Source of the DNA: Vreelandella lionensis
GTDB taxonomy: Bacteria; Pseudomonadota; Gammaproteobacteria; Pseudomonadales; Halomonadaceae
Assembly (NCBI RefSeq): GCF_002087295.1
Contig: NZ_MWVI01000086.1
Location: 58,613 to 122,612, forward strand
Length of the DNA: 64,000 nucleotides
Direction of reading: 5' to 3'
Under the pieces are notes generated by a model. The model was not told the origin of the DNA and made no database searches. It saw only the letters and a list, made by a program, of their open reading frames with translations. Below, in pieces: positions 9,164 through 17,388 of the stretch. Numbering within the stretch: position 1 is the first letter of the stretch; the number at the start of each line of letters is the position of its first letter. The position numbers were made by a program, and so were the translations under genes.

Positions 9164-9666
9164 GGCCAGTAACCTTTTGAACAGAGAATAGGTAAACCGT
9201 TAAAATGCTGTCGTATTTTTGACGCATTATGCATGGCATGCTTAAGCATTTCCAGGTAATAAAAATTAGTTTATCGGTCTATGTGGGGAGTGGCCAGTGT
9301 GCTTCATTTTATTTCGGTATGGTGGCTGGTATCACAGTATTAGAGGTTGACAAACGGGCGTTTAGAAAATTTTGACGACTGGCTTTGCAGACGTGTTTTG
9401 AAGGCTAATTGATCAGGCTGTTGTCGCGTCATTAATATTCAGTGACCATACCCTGCGCAATGATGCATTGAGAGTTTTGAGAGTTGTTGAGACTGGAGTG
9501 GTGCAAAGGCACCATGCAACACTCTTTAATAGATAAGTAGTGGCTTAATGAAGTGTGACTTAATGCTTAGAATTTAGTGTTAAGGCGCGCTACTCTGTCT
9601 GTTAGCCTGCAAAGCAGCAGAGATTTTTGATATATAAACGATAATGCAGTTATAAGGGAACATGGT
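9164..9666. other. Intergenic region between the two divergent small genes
   Basis: About 500 bases of relatively AT-rich sequence with no supported gene. It should contain promoters for both small genes. Its one clear structure is the TTGAGA array and hairpin at 9467-9514, listed separately. Confidence 0.6.
9467..9514 (+). promoter_or_regulatory. TTGAGA direct-repeat array followed by hairpin, copy A
   Basis: TTGAGA occurs at 9468-9473, 9477-9482 and 9487-9492, about one helical turn apart, followed at 9499-9514 by a hairpin TGGTGC-AAAG-GCACCA. A second copy at 13855-13905 matches at 25 of the first 30 positions and is also followed by a hairpin, with a different stem sequence but AAAGG again at the loop. 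Copy A is about 170 bases before the 57-aa gene. Possibly a regulator-binding array or leader structure. Confidence 0.5.
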
Positions 9667-9840
9667 ATGTCGCTAACCCCTACCCAAGAGAGTGCATTAA
9701 TTAGTGAGCTGGTTGATGTCATTGAGCGCTTTCATTCCTCAGTTGATGATTACCCTGAAAACTATGAAGCAAGGGTAACGCAGCCTTCTCCAGAACATCT
9801 TATTATAAAGCCACAGCCTGCTAACATGGCCGAAGAGTAG
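9667..9840 (+). CDS. Small acidic protein of unknown function, paralogue of 8987-9163
   Basis: A 57-aa frame from ATG 9667 to TAG 9838-9840, with a good ribosome site AAGGGAA at 9654-9660. It is homologous over its full length to the 58-aa product encoded divergently at 8987-9163, keeping the EL(V)xV(I/V)E helix, the central PExYEA and HLIIK segments. Helical, acidic, no signal peptide. A possible duplication of one ancestral gene. Function unknown. Confidence 0.78.
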   Translation: MSLTPTQESALISELVDVIERFHSSVDDYPENYEARVTQPSPEHLIIKPQPANMAEE

Positions 9841-9842
9841 GT

Positions 9843-9986
9843 GTGCATATTATTAAAGGGAGGCTTGTCACAAAAGGACTAGTGGACTGCTTACCCAGTA
9901 CAGCATGCCCAGATGCGTTTGGTGCCAGAGGCGGTGTGGAGCTTCTTGTTGAATGGTTTCTAATCCCTATTTTTCTTAGATGCTAA
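9843..9986 (+). CDS. Possible 47-aa protein (weak)
   Basis: A GTG-initiated frame starts two bases after the stop of the 57-aa gene and ends at TAA 9984-9986. The product has a hydrophobic C-terminus (VELLVEWFLIPIFL) and two cysteines in DCLPSTACPD. There is no separate ribosome site, so it would need coupling to the gene before it. It could also be chance or a gene remnant. Confidence 0.25.
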   Translation: MHIIKGRLVTKGLVDCLPSTACPDAFGARGGVELLVEWFLIPIFLRC

Positions 9987-10068
9987 TGTCCTATCACCCT
10001 TCCTTGCACCCCAAGTGAATGAATGTTTGTCCGGAAATTGTTATCGATTGTAATTAGCTTGCTAATAG

Positions 10069-10096
10069 GCGCCTACCCTAGGGAGGCGCTTTTTTT
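10069..10096 (+). terminator. Rho-independent terminator downstream of the small-gene transcript
   Basis: GCGCCT and AGGCGC close a stem that also contains CCCTAGGG, followed by seven T. It ends a plus-strand transcript that most likely starts before the 57-aa gene; 9841-10068 holds at most the weak 47-aa frame. Confidence 0.85.
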
Positions 10097-10185
10097 AGTA
10101 GATTTTCTAGAAAGATAGCCTATTGGGTATGGCAAAAATCATGCTGGTGGTGTTAAATTATGTAATTGATCGGTAGGGGGTGTTT

Positions 10186-10893
10186 ATGATAAATGAGTAT
10201 TTGTCTCACATCCCACTCAGCTATGCAGAGCACGCGCATTTGGGCTGGCGGCTCAGCCAACAGCAGGTACTGAGAAGTAGGTACACATGGCTGCCTATTA
10301 GCTTAAGTGAGCTAGCGCGCACGTCAGCTTATTTTCCGGTGGTGATTATTCAACAGGGGCAGCGTTGGTCCATGGTGGTTTTGCTGGATGACTCACTGGA
10401 GTTACAAGCAAACCTGCATAGTGCCGAAGAGGCGAAAGATCAGTTTCAACTTATGTGCCTACAGGCGTATCCGTTTTCGCTAATGCCATATAGCGCTCAT
10501 AAAAGTGCAATGCAGCTCTGCATTGCAGAGACTGCATTAGCTAATTTGCAGGAGAAGGAAGTATTGCCGCTGTTTGGTGATAATCGGCAGTTCTCTACTG
10601 CTGTGGCTGATCGGTTCCATTTTCTGCATCGCATGAAAATAGATGCTGAGATAGTTCATAGTGCCTGTGAGTTGCTAGCCACGAAGGGTGTGCTAGTGCT
10701 GATTTCTGATGCTGAGAAGTTACTTACCGGCATTAAAGACCACTCGGTACCGCTCTATCGTATCGATATTGATGCTATAGGCCGCTTATCGAGAGAGGAT
10801 TTTGCCGACTTGCAAATGCACCATGCAATGGAGCTAGGTATTTACCAGTATAGTTCTCTGTTTCACGTTAGTAAGTTTCACCGATTTGGCTAA
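10186..10893 (+). CDS. SapC-like family protein
   Basis: A soluble protein of 235 aa without signal peptide. The pattern of a short N-terminal strand, then PISLSELARTSAYFPVVI, YPFSLMPY, an LCIAET segment, LFGDNRQ and a C-terminal PLYRIDIDAIGRL fits the SapC family (first named from S-layer operons). The role of this family is poorly defined. The start chosen is ATG 10186, just after AGGGGG (10175-10180); GTG 10180 is an alternative adding two residues. The next gene starts about 70 bases on. Family call is from pattern recognition only. Confidence 0.65.
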   Translation: MINEYLSHIPLSYAEHAHLGWRLSQQQVLRSRYTWLPISLSELARTSAYFPVVIIQQGQRWSMVVLLDDSLELQANLHSAEEAKDQFQLMCLQAYPFSLMPYSAHKSAMQLCIAETALANLQEKEVLPLFGDNRQFSTAVADRFHFLHRMKIDAEIVHSACELLATKGVLVLISDAEKLLTGIKDHSVPLYRIDIDAIGRLSREDFADLQMHHAMELGIYQYSSLFHVSKFHRFG

Positions 10894-10964
10894 TAAAAAT
10901 TGGCATTGTTGTTGCGGATGCTGATACTTTTATTAGTATCCTGTTCGGTAATAAGGTGCTAAAC

Positions 10965-12401
10965 ATGTCGTTAGCTGCTTCTTTAGAACCTCTTTCTCAG
11001 CTTGTTCACCGCGGAGGCGCTAGCGGCGTAACAGGTAGTTGTCATCAACTCCTTTATGGTGATCACCGCTCGCTGTTAATTGATTGCGGCCTTTTCCAGG
11101 GTGAAGATGCCGAGCAGGATGAGTTTAAGCAGTTAACCATCGATTTTGATATTAAAACTATCGATGCGTTAGTGATTACCCATGTGCATATCGACCACGT
11201 TGGGCGCTTGCCTTATTTGTTGGCCGCCGGGTTTACGGGGCCGATTTTCTGCTCCAAGCCATCGGCCAAGCTGCTGCCGCTGGTCATCGAAGACGCCTTA
11301 AAAATTGGCTTTACCCGCGATGCTCGGTTAATTGAGCAGTTTTTGCAGCGGGTGGAACAGCAGTTAGTGCCATTAGCGTTTGGTAAATGGCATAACGTCA
11401 CATTAACACCTACTTGCCATGTGAACATGAAGCTCCAGCGCGCGGGGCATATTTTAGGCTCCAGCTATGTGGAGGTTGCCCTGCGCGACCCTTCTACCAA
11501 GCGGCGGCAGCGGGTGGTGTTTTCAGGTGATTTGGGTGCTGCCAACTCTCCCTTGCTGCCAGCACCAAAAGCCCCAGCTAAAGCGGATGTGCTGGTGTTG
11601 GAATCTACCTATGGCAACCGTTTGCACGAAGGCCGCTTGGATAGAGCCGCTAAGCTAAAACAGGCCATTGAGCGCGCGCTCCATAATAACGGCACGGTAA
11701 TTGTGCCAGCGTTTAGCATTGGCCGTACCCAAGAGCTGCTATATGAGCTTGAAGGTATTATTCATCGTTCGGATAAGCAGTCATTGTGGAAGTCGTTAGA
11801 AATTATTGTCGATTCGCCGCTGGCAGCGCGCTTTACCCAGGTGTACCGAGACCTCAAGCCGTTTTGGGACAGTGAGGCGCAAACCCGCGTTCGCGCTGGC
11901 CGTCATCCGCTGAGCTTTGCATCGCTCTACACAGTGGATAGCCACGCAACCCATGAGCAAACGGTGCGCTATTTAGCCGAAAGCGGACGGCCTGCGGTGG
12001 TGATTGCTGCTAGCGGCATGTGTGCCGGTGGGCGGGTGGTGAACTATTTAAAAGCTATGCTGGGTGATGCGCGCCATCAGGTGCTGTTTGTCGGTTACCA
12101 AGGAGCTGGCACGCCGGGGCGGGATATTCAGCGCTATGGCCCCCAGGGTGGCTGGGTGATGTTGGATGGGGAGCGTTATGACATTAAAGCAGGGGTGACC
12201 ACCATCAGTGGCTACTCTGCCCACGCGGATCAAACGGGGTTATTGGGCTTTGTTAAGCAGATGCGCCACTGGCCGCGTAGCATCCATTTAGTACACGGGG
12301 ATGCCGAGGCCAGAAGGGCGTTAAAAGTGGCTCTTGAATCGTTAGCCGCTAAACACGGTAAGACGCTGAAGGTAACGTTACCGGTGAATCAGCCAGAGTA
12401 G
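10965..12401 (+). CDS. Metallo-beta-lactamase/beta-CASP RNase-like hydrolase
   Basis: A 478-aa protein of the CPSF73-like group. The metal site THVHIDHVGR (HxHxDH) is at about residue 66, further ligands lie at AGHILGSS and SGDLG, and the beta-CASP part carries ESTYGNR, VPAFSIGRTQELLYEL, SGMCAGGRVVNYL and the C-terminal SAHADQ motif. Such enzymes are endo- or exoribonucleases acting on RNA in the cytoplasm. The start chosen is ATG 10965, eight bases after AAGG; GTG 10956 is an alternative. The substrate cannot be told from sequence. Followed by the O-antigen ligase 33 bases downstream. Confidence 0.88.
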   Translation: MSLAASLEPLSQLVHRGGASGVTGSCHQLLYGDHRSLLIDCGLFQGEDAEQDEFKQLTIDFDIKTIDALVITHVHIDHVGRLPYLLAAGFTGPIFCSKPSAKLLPLVIEDALKIGFTRDARLIEQFLQRVEQQLVPLAFGKWHNVTLTPTCHVNMKLQRAGHILGSSYVEVALRDPSTKRRQRVVFSGDLGAANSPLLPAPKAPAKADVLVLESTYGNRLHEGRLDRAAKLKQAIERALHNNGTVIVPAFSIGRTQELLYELEGIIHRSDKQSLWKSLEIIVDSPLAARFTQVYRDLKPFWDSEAQTRVRAGRHPLSFASLYTVDSHATHEQTVRYLAESGRPAVVIAASGMCAGGRVVNYLKAMLGDARHQVLFVGYQGAGTPGRDIQRYGPQGGWVMLDGERYDIKAGVTTISGYSAHADQTGLLGFVKQMRHWPRSIHLVHGDAEARRALKVALESLAAKHGKTLKVTLPVNQPE

Positions 12402-12434
12402 CTAGGTTGGGGCTATGCTACTATCAGCGGCTTT

Positions 12435-13736
12435 ATGACGCTGGTTAGGTTAGTGACCTGTATGTTAAGCCCCAATGTTCCCCGTTCTGAGCCGTTGTCT
12501 CACGTTACCAGTCTCGCTGTATTTTTGATGGGCGCGCTGGCGCTGGTGGTGCCTTCTGGTTACTCCGTTGGCCCCGTGCTGCTCCTGCTGGCGAGCACTG
12601 CCCTGCTATTTAAGCGCTTTAAGTGCTCCTCCTTTGTGCTGCTCCCCCAAGACCGCTGGATCATCGTAGCGTTAGTGGCCTACGGCCTGGTGGTGGGCGT
12701 TATGTCGGCGGTTGAGCTTGGTTCTCGTGGTTTTGATGGGCCGCTGCGCTTTTTATTGGCCATCCCGGTGCTGTTGCTGATACTGCGCTACCCGCCGCGT
12801 TTAAGCTGGTTTTGGGGAGGGTTAGCGCTGGGGGCTATCGGCGCTGGCAGCTTGGCGCTATGGATGAAGCTGGTAGAAGGTGTGGTACGGGCGGGTGGTT
12901 TTCTGCACGTTATTCAGTTTGGCAATTTAAGCATGTTAATGGGCGTGCTGTGCTTTGCAGGCTTGGGCTGGGCGGTGGTTCAGCGCCAACGTCATGCGTG
13001 GGTTGCCTTGCTACTGCTGGGGGCTTTGCTGGGGATGCTGGGCTCGTTAATGTCCGGTAGCCGTGGCGGCTGGGTGGGGCTGCCGGTGGTGGCGTATGTG
13101 CTCTACCGTGGCTATGGTCGCCAGTTACCGGTGACAATAAAAGCAGGAGCGGTAGGGGCGGCGCTTGCCTTAGTTGCAACAGTCTATTTGCTGCCGCAAA
13201 CGGGAGTTCAGCAGCGGGTTGAAGCTGCCGTTAGCGATATTAGCCACTATGTATCCGGTACTGAAACCGATACGTCGCTGGGCTTGCGTTTTGAGATGTG
13301 GCGCGGGGCTGCTCAGTTAATTGCCGAGCGGCCACTGCTGGGCTGGGGCGAGGCTGGCTACCGTGAGGCTTTGGGGGAGCTAGGCGAGCAGGGTGTTATC
13401 TCCCCCGTGGCGGCTGAGTTTGGCCATGCCCATAACGAGTTTATCGATGCCTTTGCTAAACGAGGGCTGGTGGGGCTGGCCGTGCTTCTCATGCTTTACA
13501 TGATCCCGATGAGAATGTTTGCCCCTGGCTTATCGCACCCTGATTTGCCCACTCGCTCATTGGCGGTAGCCGGCACGCTGTTACCGGTCGCATTTATTGA
13601 TTTCGGTTTATCGCAAACTTTTTTGGCCCATAACAGCGGCGCTACTTTCTATGCGTTTTGGTTAGCGGTGCTATGGGGGAGTTATCGTTGTACTGCCTGT
13701 TCGAGTGCAGCAACGCGGCCTTGTGCTCGCGGTTAG
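12435..13736 (+). CDS. O-antigen ligase family membrane protein
   Basis: A 433-aa inner-membrane protein with about ten hydrophobic segments. A long periplasmic loop lies between about residues 255 and 345. The Wzy_C/WaaL signature appears as SGSRGGWVGL before the loop and GHAHNEFIDAFAKRGLVG after it; the conserved Arg and His of these motifs act in glycan transfer from undecaprenyl carrier. It may join O-antigen to lipid A core or glycosylate pilins, since a pilin operon follows. The start at 12435 has no strong ribosome site; ATG 12462 is possible. Confidence 0.88.
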   Translation: MTLVRLVTCMLSPNVPRSEPLSHVTSLAVFLMGALALVVPSGYSVGPVLLLLASTALLFKRFKCSSFVLLPQDRWIIVALVAYGLVVGVMSAVELGSRGFDGPLRFLLAIPVLLLILRYPPRLSWFWGGLALGAIGAGSLALWMKLVEGVVRAGGFLHVIQFGNLSMLMGVLCFAGLGWAVVQRQRHAWVALLLLGALLGMLGSLMSGSRGGWVGLPVVAYVLYRGYGRQLPVTIKAGAVGAALALVATVYLLPQTGVQQRVEAAVSDISHYVSGTETDTSLGLRFEMWRGAAQLIAERPLLGWGEAGYREALGELGEQGVISPVAAEFGHAHNEFIDAFAKRGLVGLAVLLMLYMIPMRMFAPGLSHPDLPTRSLAVAGTLLPVAFIDFGLSQTFLAHNSGATFYAFWLAVLWGSYRCTACSSAATRPCARG

Positions 13737-13801
13737 ACCCCATTCAGTCAGAACATCAGCTTTCTGGCTTAGGTAATTTTCGGTAAGTGAATTGTTTCAT
13801 G

Positions 13802-13828
13802 GCCGCTGAAAAGTTATTTTTCAGCGGC
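13802..13828. other. Perfect 11-bp inverted repeat ahead of the filament operon
   Basis: GCCGCTGAAAA pairs with TTTTCAGCGGC around five bases. There is no clear T tail on the plus strand. It may end the ligase transcript weakly or be part of the leader region of the filament operon. Confidence 0.5.
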
Positions 13829-13854
13829 TTAGCGCTATCAGCATGCATGAAAAA

Positions 13855-13905
13855 ATTGAGAGTTTTGAGAGCCTTAGAGACTGACATAGCACTAAAGGGC
13901 TATGT
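13855..13905 (+). promoter_or_regulatory. TTGAGA direct-repeat array followed by hairpin, copy B
   Basis: TTGAGA at 13856-13861 and 13865-13870 and a degenerate third box at 13875-13880, followed by a hairpin ACATAGC-ACTAAAGG-GCTATGT at 13884-13905. The first 30 bases match copy A at 9467-9496 in 25 positions. It lies about 90-140 bases before the first pilin-like gene, in the expected promoter or leader region of the filament operon. Confidence 0.5.
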
Positions 13906-13991
13906 AAGTATCGTTACAGTTGGTTCAGCTTACGCAGTTATCCAGCCTGCGCTTAGCCCGATACTCAGAACACTCATGAATGGAACAAAAC

Positions 13992-14783
13992 ATGCGTGCA
14001 GTCAAACATGCCTCTTCGCACCGCCAGCAGGGTTTTACCCTGGTGGAAGTCTCACTCGTCCTGGTTGTGATCGGGCTAATCCTCGGCGCGGTCTCAATTG
14101 GTAAGGATGTTCAGCGAAACGCTGAATACACCAAGATTAAACAGAAGTTTGTTGACCAATGGGCCAGTGCCTATAACTCCCACTACCTGCGCGCTGGAGT
14201 GGTGATTGGTGATAGCCAGGTTCAGCCGCGGCTGATGGTCAATGGAAATGAATATGAAGTTGTAGATGATCTCATTTCTGGTCGAGATATGACCGGTGCG
14301 GATGAACCTAACGCCATTTGTGAAGGTGGCCAAGCGCCGAACATGACGCGTGAGGAAGATCTTATTCTGCACCGTGAGATGGATCGTCACGGCGTGCGTA
14401 TGCCTCCGGGCCGTGCCGAGGGTTTTGAAGACCGCTACGCCTATCTGGATACCAACGGCAACCCTCAAGAGCTTCAGGTGTGCTTTCAGTGGAATAAACC
14501 GGGCACCGCTGCCAGTTCTGGCAACGTGATGGTGATTTCCGGGCTTACTCCAGATTTAGCGAGGGCACTGGATCAAATGATTGATGGCAAAGCTGATTCA
14601 CGTGAGGGGCTTTTCCGCAAATACGATATCGCTAATGACTCGGATGGCGCGCCTGGCATCGAATGGGCTGCCAACAACTCCCAAGCCTACGATGCAGATG
14701 AAGGCTCTGCTGACGATACCAGTGTGAACTTGGATGAAGACCAGGTCATCACGGTTGTTGCCACCTATAAGATGAACCAGTGA
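13992..14783 (+). CDS. Pilin-like protein, family A, first copy
   Basis: A prepilin-like protein of 263 aa. After a short basic leader comes the type III signal G|FTLVEV with Glu at position 5 of the mature form, then a hydrophobic helix. The soluble domain holds GVVIGDSQVQP..MVNG, RMPPGRAEG, YLDTNGNP and GLTPDLARALDQMIDG. These motifs recur in the products at 14798 and 29427, defining a paralogous family. GGAA at 13982-13985 favours ATG 13992 over ATG 13980. First gene of a tight operon reaching to 31828; it could be the major or a minor subunit of the filament. Confidence 0.82.
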   Translation: MRAVKHASSHRQQGFTLVEVSLVLVVIGLILGAVSIGKDVQRNAEYTKIKQKFVDQWASAYNSHYLRAGVVIGDSQVQPRLMVNGNEYEVVDDLISGRDMTGADEPNAICEGGQAPNMTREEDLILHREMDRHGVRMPPGRAEGFEDRYAYLDTNGNPQELQVCFQWNKPGTAASSGNVMVISGLTPDLARALDQMIDGKADSREGLFRKYDIANDSDGAPGIEWAANNSQAYDADEGSADDTSVNLDEDQVITVVATYKMNQ

Positions 14784-14797
14784 AGCGGGAGATGGCG

Positions 14798-15628
14798 ATG
14801 AGGTCGGCAGGGGGACGTTCCGTAGGGGCTCGCCAGAGCGGGTTCAGCCTGATGGAAATTGTTGTGGTGATGGCGGTCATTGGTCTTATGTTGGGCGGGG
14901 TGAGCATTGGCCGTGATGTTCTCCGTGAGGCGGAATACAACCGTATCCAGAATAAGTTTTTAATGCCGTGGAAGCAGAACTACGACCTTTACTATCAGCG
15001 TACCGGCGTTGTGCTTGGCGATAACCAAGTGGCGCCGACGCTGATGGTAAACGGCTATGAAGCGGAGTTTGACCACATGGGCAGTGGGGTGGCGGGCATA
15101 CCGGCCAACTACCGTAACACGGGCCGTCGGTTGTGCCACGGTGCTGGGTATCCCGCTAATACCGTTGGCGGCGGCGACCGGCCGTTGTCTGACCTGGATT
15201 TGCATCAGCTGTTTGATCGCGTTGGTATTCGAATGCCGCCGGGGAGGGCTGAAGGGTCGGAGGACCGCTATGCCTATACCGACACCAATGGTAATCCTGC
15301 AGAGCTGCAAATCTGCTTTCAGTGGAACCCAGAAGGAACAATCAGTGGCGCGGGCAACGTGATGGTGATCCGTGGGCTAACCCCTGATCTGGCCCGCAAG
15401 CTGGACCATATGGTGGATGGTAAGCCTGATGCCTACGAGGGCCGTTTCCGCCAGCAGAACGCAAATACCAATGTGTTAGAGCGTAGCCGCCATATTCCAG
15501 GTTATGAGTGGGAGGCCAATAACAGTTACACCAATGCTGACTCAAACCCTAGTGCCTTCGGTGAAGGGGCGTCCAGTGGAGAAGAGCGCGTCATTTTGGT
15601 TACCGCACACTGGGTCATGGATCAATGA
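14798..15628 (+). CDS. Pilin-like protein, family A, second copy
   Basis: A 276-aa prepilin-like protein with cleavage site G|FSLMEI and a hydrophobic N-terminal helix. The rest parallels the preceding gene: GVVLGDNQVAP..MVNG, RMPPGRAEGSEDRYAYTDTNGNP, CFQWN, GLTPDLARKLDHMVDG. Tandem duplication is clear. GGGAG at 14787-14791 selects ATG 14798 over the in-frame starts at 14780 and 14792. The stop overlaps the start of the next gene. Confidence 0.82.
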   Translation: MRSAGGRSVGARQSGFSLMEIVVVMAVIGLMLGGVSIGRDVLREAEYNRIQNKFLMPWKQNYDLYYQRTGVVLGDNQVAPTLMVNGYEAEFDHMGSGVAGIPANYRNTGRRLCHGAGYPANTVGGGDRPLSDLDLHQLFDRVGIRMPPGRAEGSEDRYAYTDTNGNPAELQICFQWNPEGTISGAGNVMVIRGLTPDLARKLDHMVDGKPDAYEGRFRQQNANTNVLERSRHIPGYEWEANNSYTNADSNPSAFGEGASSGEERVILVTAHWVMDQ

Positions 15629-16137
15629 TGGTGTCACTGCTTTCTGAGGGGGGTAAGGCCGCTCGGGGTTATGCGTGTATCGGAGTGCTTCTGGTGGGTA
15701 GCCTTGCATTGCCCTATTTAGTGAAAACGGCATTTAGCTATAAAGCGGCGGCAGACGTGGCACAGCGGCAGTTAGCAGATAACCAGCGCCAGGTAGACCA
15801 AGAAGCGGGCGCGCGGGCGCAGCTGGTGCGCTGGCAAGCAGTGCGCGACCAGTGGGGAACGCTGGCAGAGCGTGCCGATGGGCTTGGCTGGCGTACGTCT
15901 TTGTGGGATGTACGGTCGATTGAAGTTGACAACAAGCGCTTCTCGCGGCGTGAAGCCGACACATTGATGAGTAGCCTTGAGTCCAGCTCCGATAGCTTCA
16001 TGCTGCCCAAGTCATTCTCAATAAAACTGGTAAGCGATAGCAGCGGTTCGCTGTATATCGACTCACCGGCTCAGGATCAGGCAGGCTCGATCCAGCTATC
16101 CCTCTCCGGTGATTATTACTCGCGGAGAGTGCAATGA
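15625..16137 (+). CDS. MshJ/PilO-like inner-membrane assembly protein
   Basis: A 170-aa bitopic protein: one transmembrane helix at about residues 16-36, a periplasmic coiled coil (about 40-95), then a small beta-rich domain ending in a SIQLSLSGDYY segment like the end of PilO/GspM domains. It overlaps both neighbours by four bases. Position beside the PilM/N-like gene supports a PilO-type role, linking the cytoplasmic ring to the secretin. Homology is weak by eye, so the name rests partly on context. Confidence 0.55.
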   Translation: MMVSLLSEGGKAARGYACIGVLLVGSLALPYLVKTAFSYKAAADVAQRQLADNQRQVDQEAGARAQLVRWQAVRDQWGTLAERADGLGWRTSLWDVRSIEVDNKRFSRREADTLMSSLESSSDSFMLPKSFSIKLVSDSSGSLYIDSPAQDQAGSIQLSLSGDYYSRRVQ

Positions 16138-17375
16138 CCCATCTGCAGTGCCTGTTGGATATGTCGGGGCAGGTGTGGAAAACACACACCGATACGCTGC
16201 TAGCGCCGGAGCAGTTTGATGCGCTGCCCGGTCCAGCAGTGGTCATTACCGATTACCAGGCAGCGCCGTTCGGCGTAGAGGCGTTGCCTGCCCATCACCA
16301 AAACCTGGCGCCGCTGTTGGAAAAACGACTGCGCGATGCCGGAGATATCGACAGTTTGGCGCGGGTGATTATCCATACCCGCGAGCGGCAGAGAGACCTA
16401 GCCCAGGTGTGCTACACCGCTGTGCCGGTGGCGGTGGCGATGCGTTACCGGCGCTGGGACCAACAGCAGAGTGACCATGTACTGCTGTTCCCGCTGCTTG
16501 AAGCACTGCTGACATTGGCGCAACGGCAGGGTCTTGAGAGTGGCCTTTTGGCATTTGTCCATGACGATAGTGTGGATGTGCTGATGTTACAGGACGGCCA
16601 GGCCATGCAGGCCTCCCGCCAGCGTCTTTATATGCGCGGAGCGGATGACTATATCCGTATCGCTGCGTATATCACCTCATTATTGGACCGTTACGCTGAT
16701 GCTGGCCGACAACGCGGTTGCTTGCTGGTTGAGCGCCGCACGGACGAAAGTCAGCCGCTAATTGATGCGCTAACGGTGCGTGGTATTCCGGTCACTGAGC
16801 CGGTGTTGCCAGCCACCCAGCTGTTTGAGGGCCTGCGCTTAAAACGGGCCGATATCGATGGCATTAGCCGTTTGCACTACCTCTTTCAACAGGCATTGCC
16901 CTGGGTGGCGGTGGGCATGGTCGCACTATGCCTGTCTAGCGCGTTCGGGGCCTTGTACTGGCGGCACGAGGCAGGCGCTCTTCAGGCTGAGCTGTACCAA
17001 GCGCAGACCCAGAGCGTTGGCAGCACCATTACCGAGATGGGGAGCGCGCTGCGCAGTGCCGATGAGCTGGTGCTTTCCCAGCGTGAACGCGCCGACTTTG
17101 TACGCCTTGCTGAGCGTGTTCGCCAAACGCCTGATCCAGCCAGCCTGATTCGGCATTTACGCGAGGCGGTTCCGGCCAGTATTGAGTTGGTTGAGGCGGG
17201 CATTGTGTCGGATGACACCGGCGTGCTGATCATCGTTGCGGGCCGCAGTGCCAGTGTGGCTGCGCCCTTCGCGGCAGAAGAGCAGTTCGTGATGGCGCTG
17301 AAGCGCCTTGGCTATGAAGTGGTGCGGCGTGAAATTACCAGCGGCCTCGGTAATAGCCTGTTCCGTCTAGCGTAG
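16134..17375 (+). CDS. MshI/PilM-PilN or GspL-like assembly protein
   Basis: A 413-aa protein with a cytoplasmic actin-like (PilM/GspL-type) region up to about residue 245, one transmembrane helix at about 254-275, a coiled coil at about 280-325, and a C-terminal PilN-like ferredoxin-fold region. This matches MshI or GspL, which join the ATPase to the periplasmic alignment complex. It starts inside the end of the previous gene (ATGA) and is followed 13 bases later by the PilP/MshK-like gene. No ATP-binding motif can be read with confidence, as in many GspL proteins. Confidence 0.65.
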   Translation: MTHLQCLLDMSGQVWKTHTDTLLAPEQFDALPGPAVVITDYQAAPFGVEALPAHHQNLAPLLEKRLRDAGDIDSLARVIIHTRERQRDLAQVCYTAVPVAVAMRYRRWDQQQSDHVLLFPLLEALLTLAQRQGLESGLLAFVHDDSVDVLMLQDGQAMQASRQRLYMRGADDYIRIAAYITSLLDRYADAGRQRGCLLVERRTDESQPLIDALTVRGIPVTEPVLPATQLFEGLRLKRADIDGISRLHYLFQQALPWVAVGMVALCLSSAFGALYWRHEAGALQAELYQAQTQSVGSTITEMGSALRSADELVLSQRERADFVRLAERVRQTPDPASLIRHLREAVPASIELVEAGIVSDDTGVLIIVAGRSASVAAPFAAEEQFVMALKRLGYEVVRREITSGLGNSLFRLA

Positions 17376-17388
17376 CCTGGAGCGCACC

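Noticed and set aside
9467..9514. Possible c-di-GMP riboswitch (GCAAAGG in a hairpin)
   Set aside because: Only a short GCAAAG string agrees with the GEMM core; the rest of the conserved aptamer is missing.
13787..14104. 105-aa frame overlapping the first pilin gene
   Set aside because: Runs through the TTGAGA element and hairpin, then into the pilin gene in another frame; no domain features.
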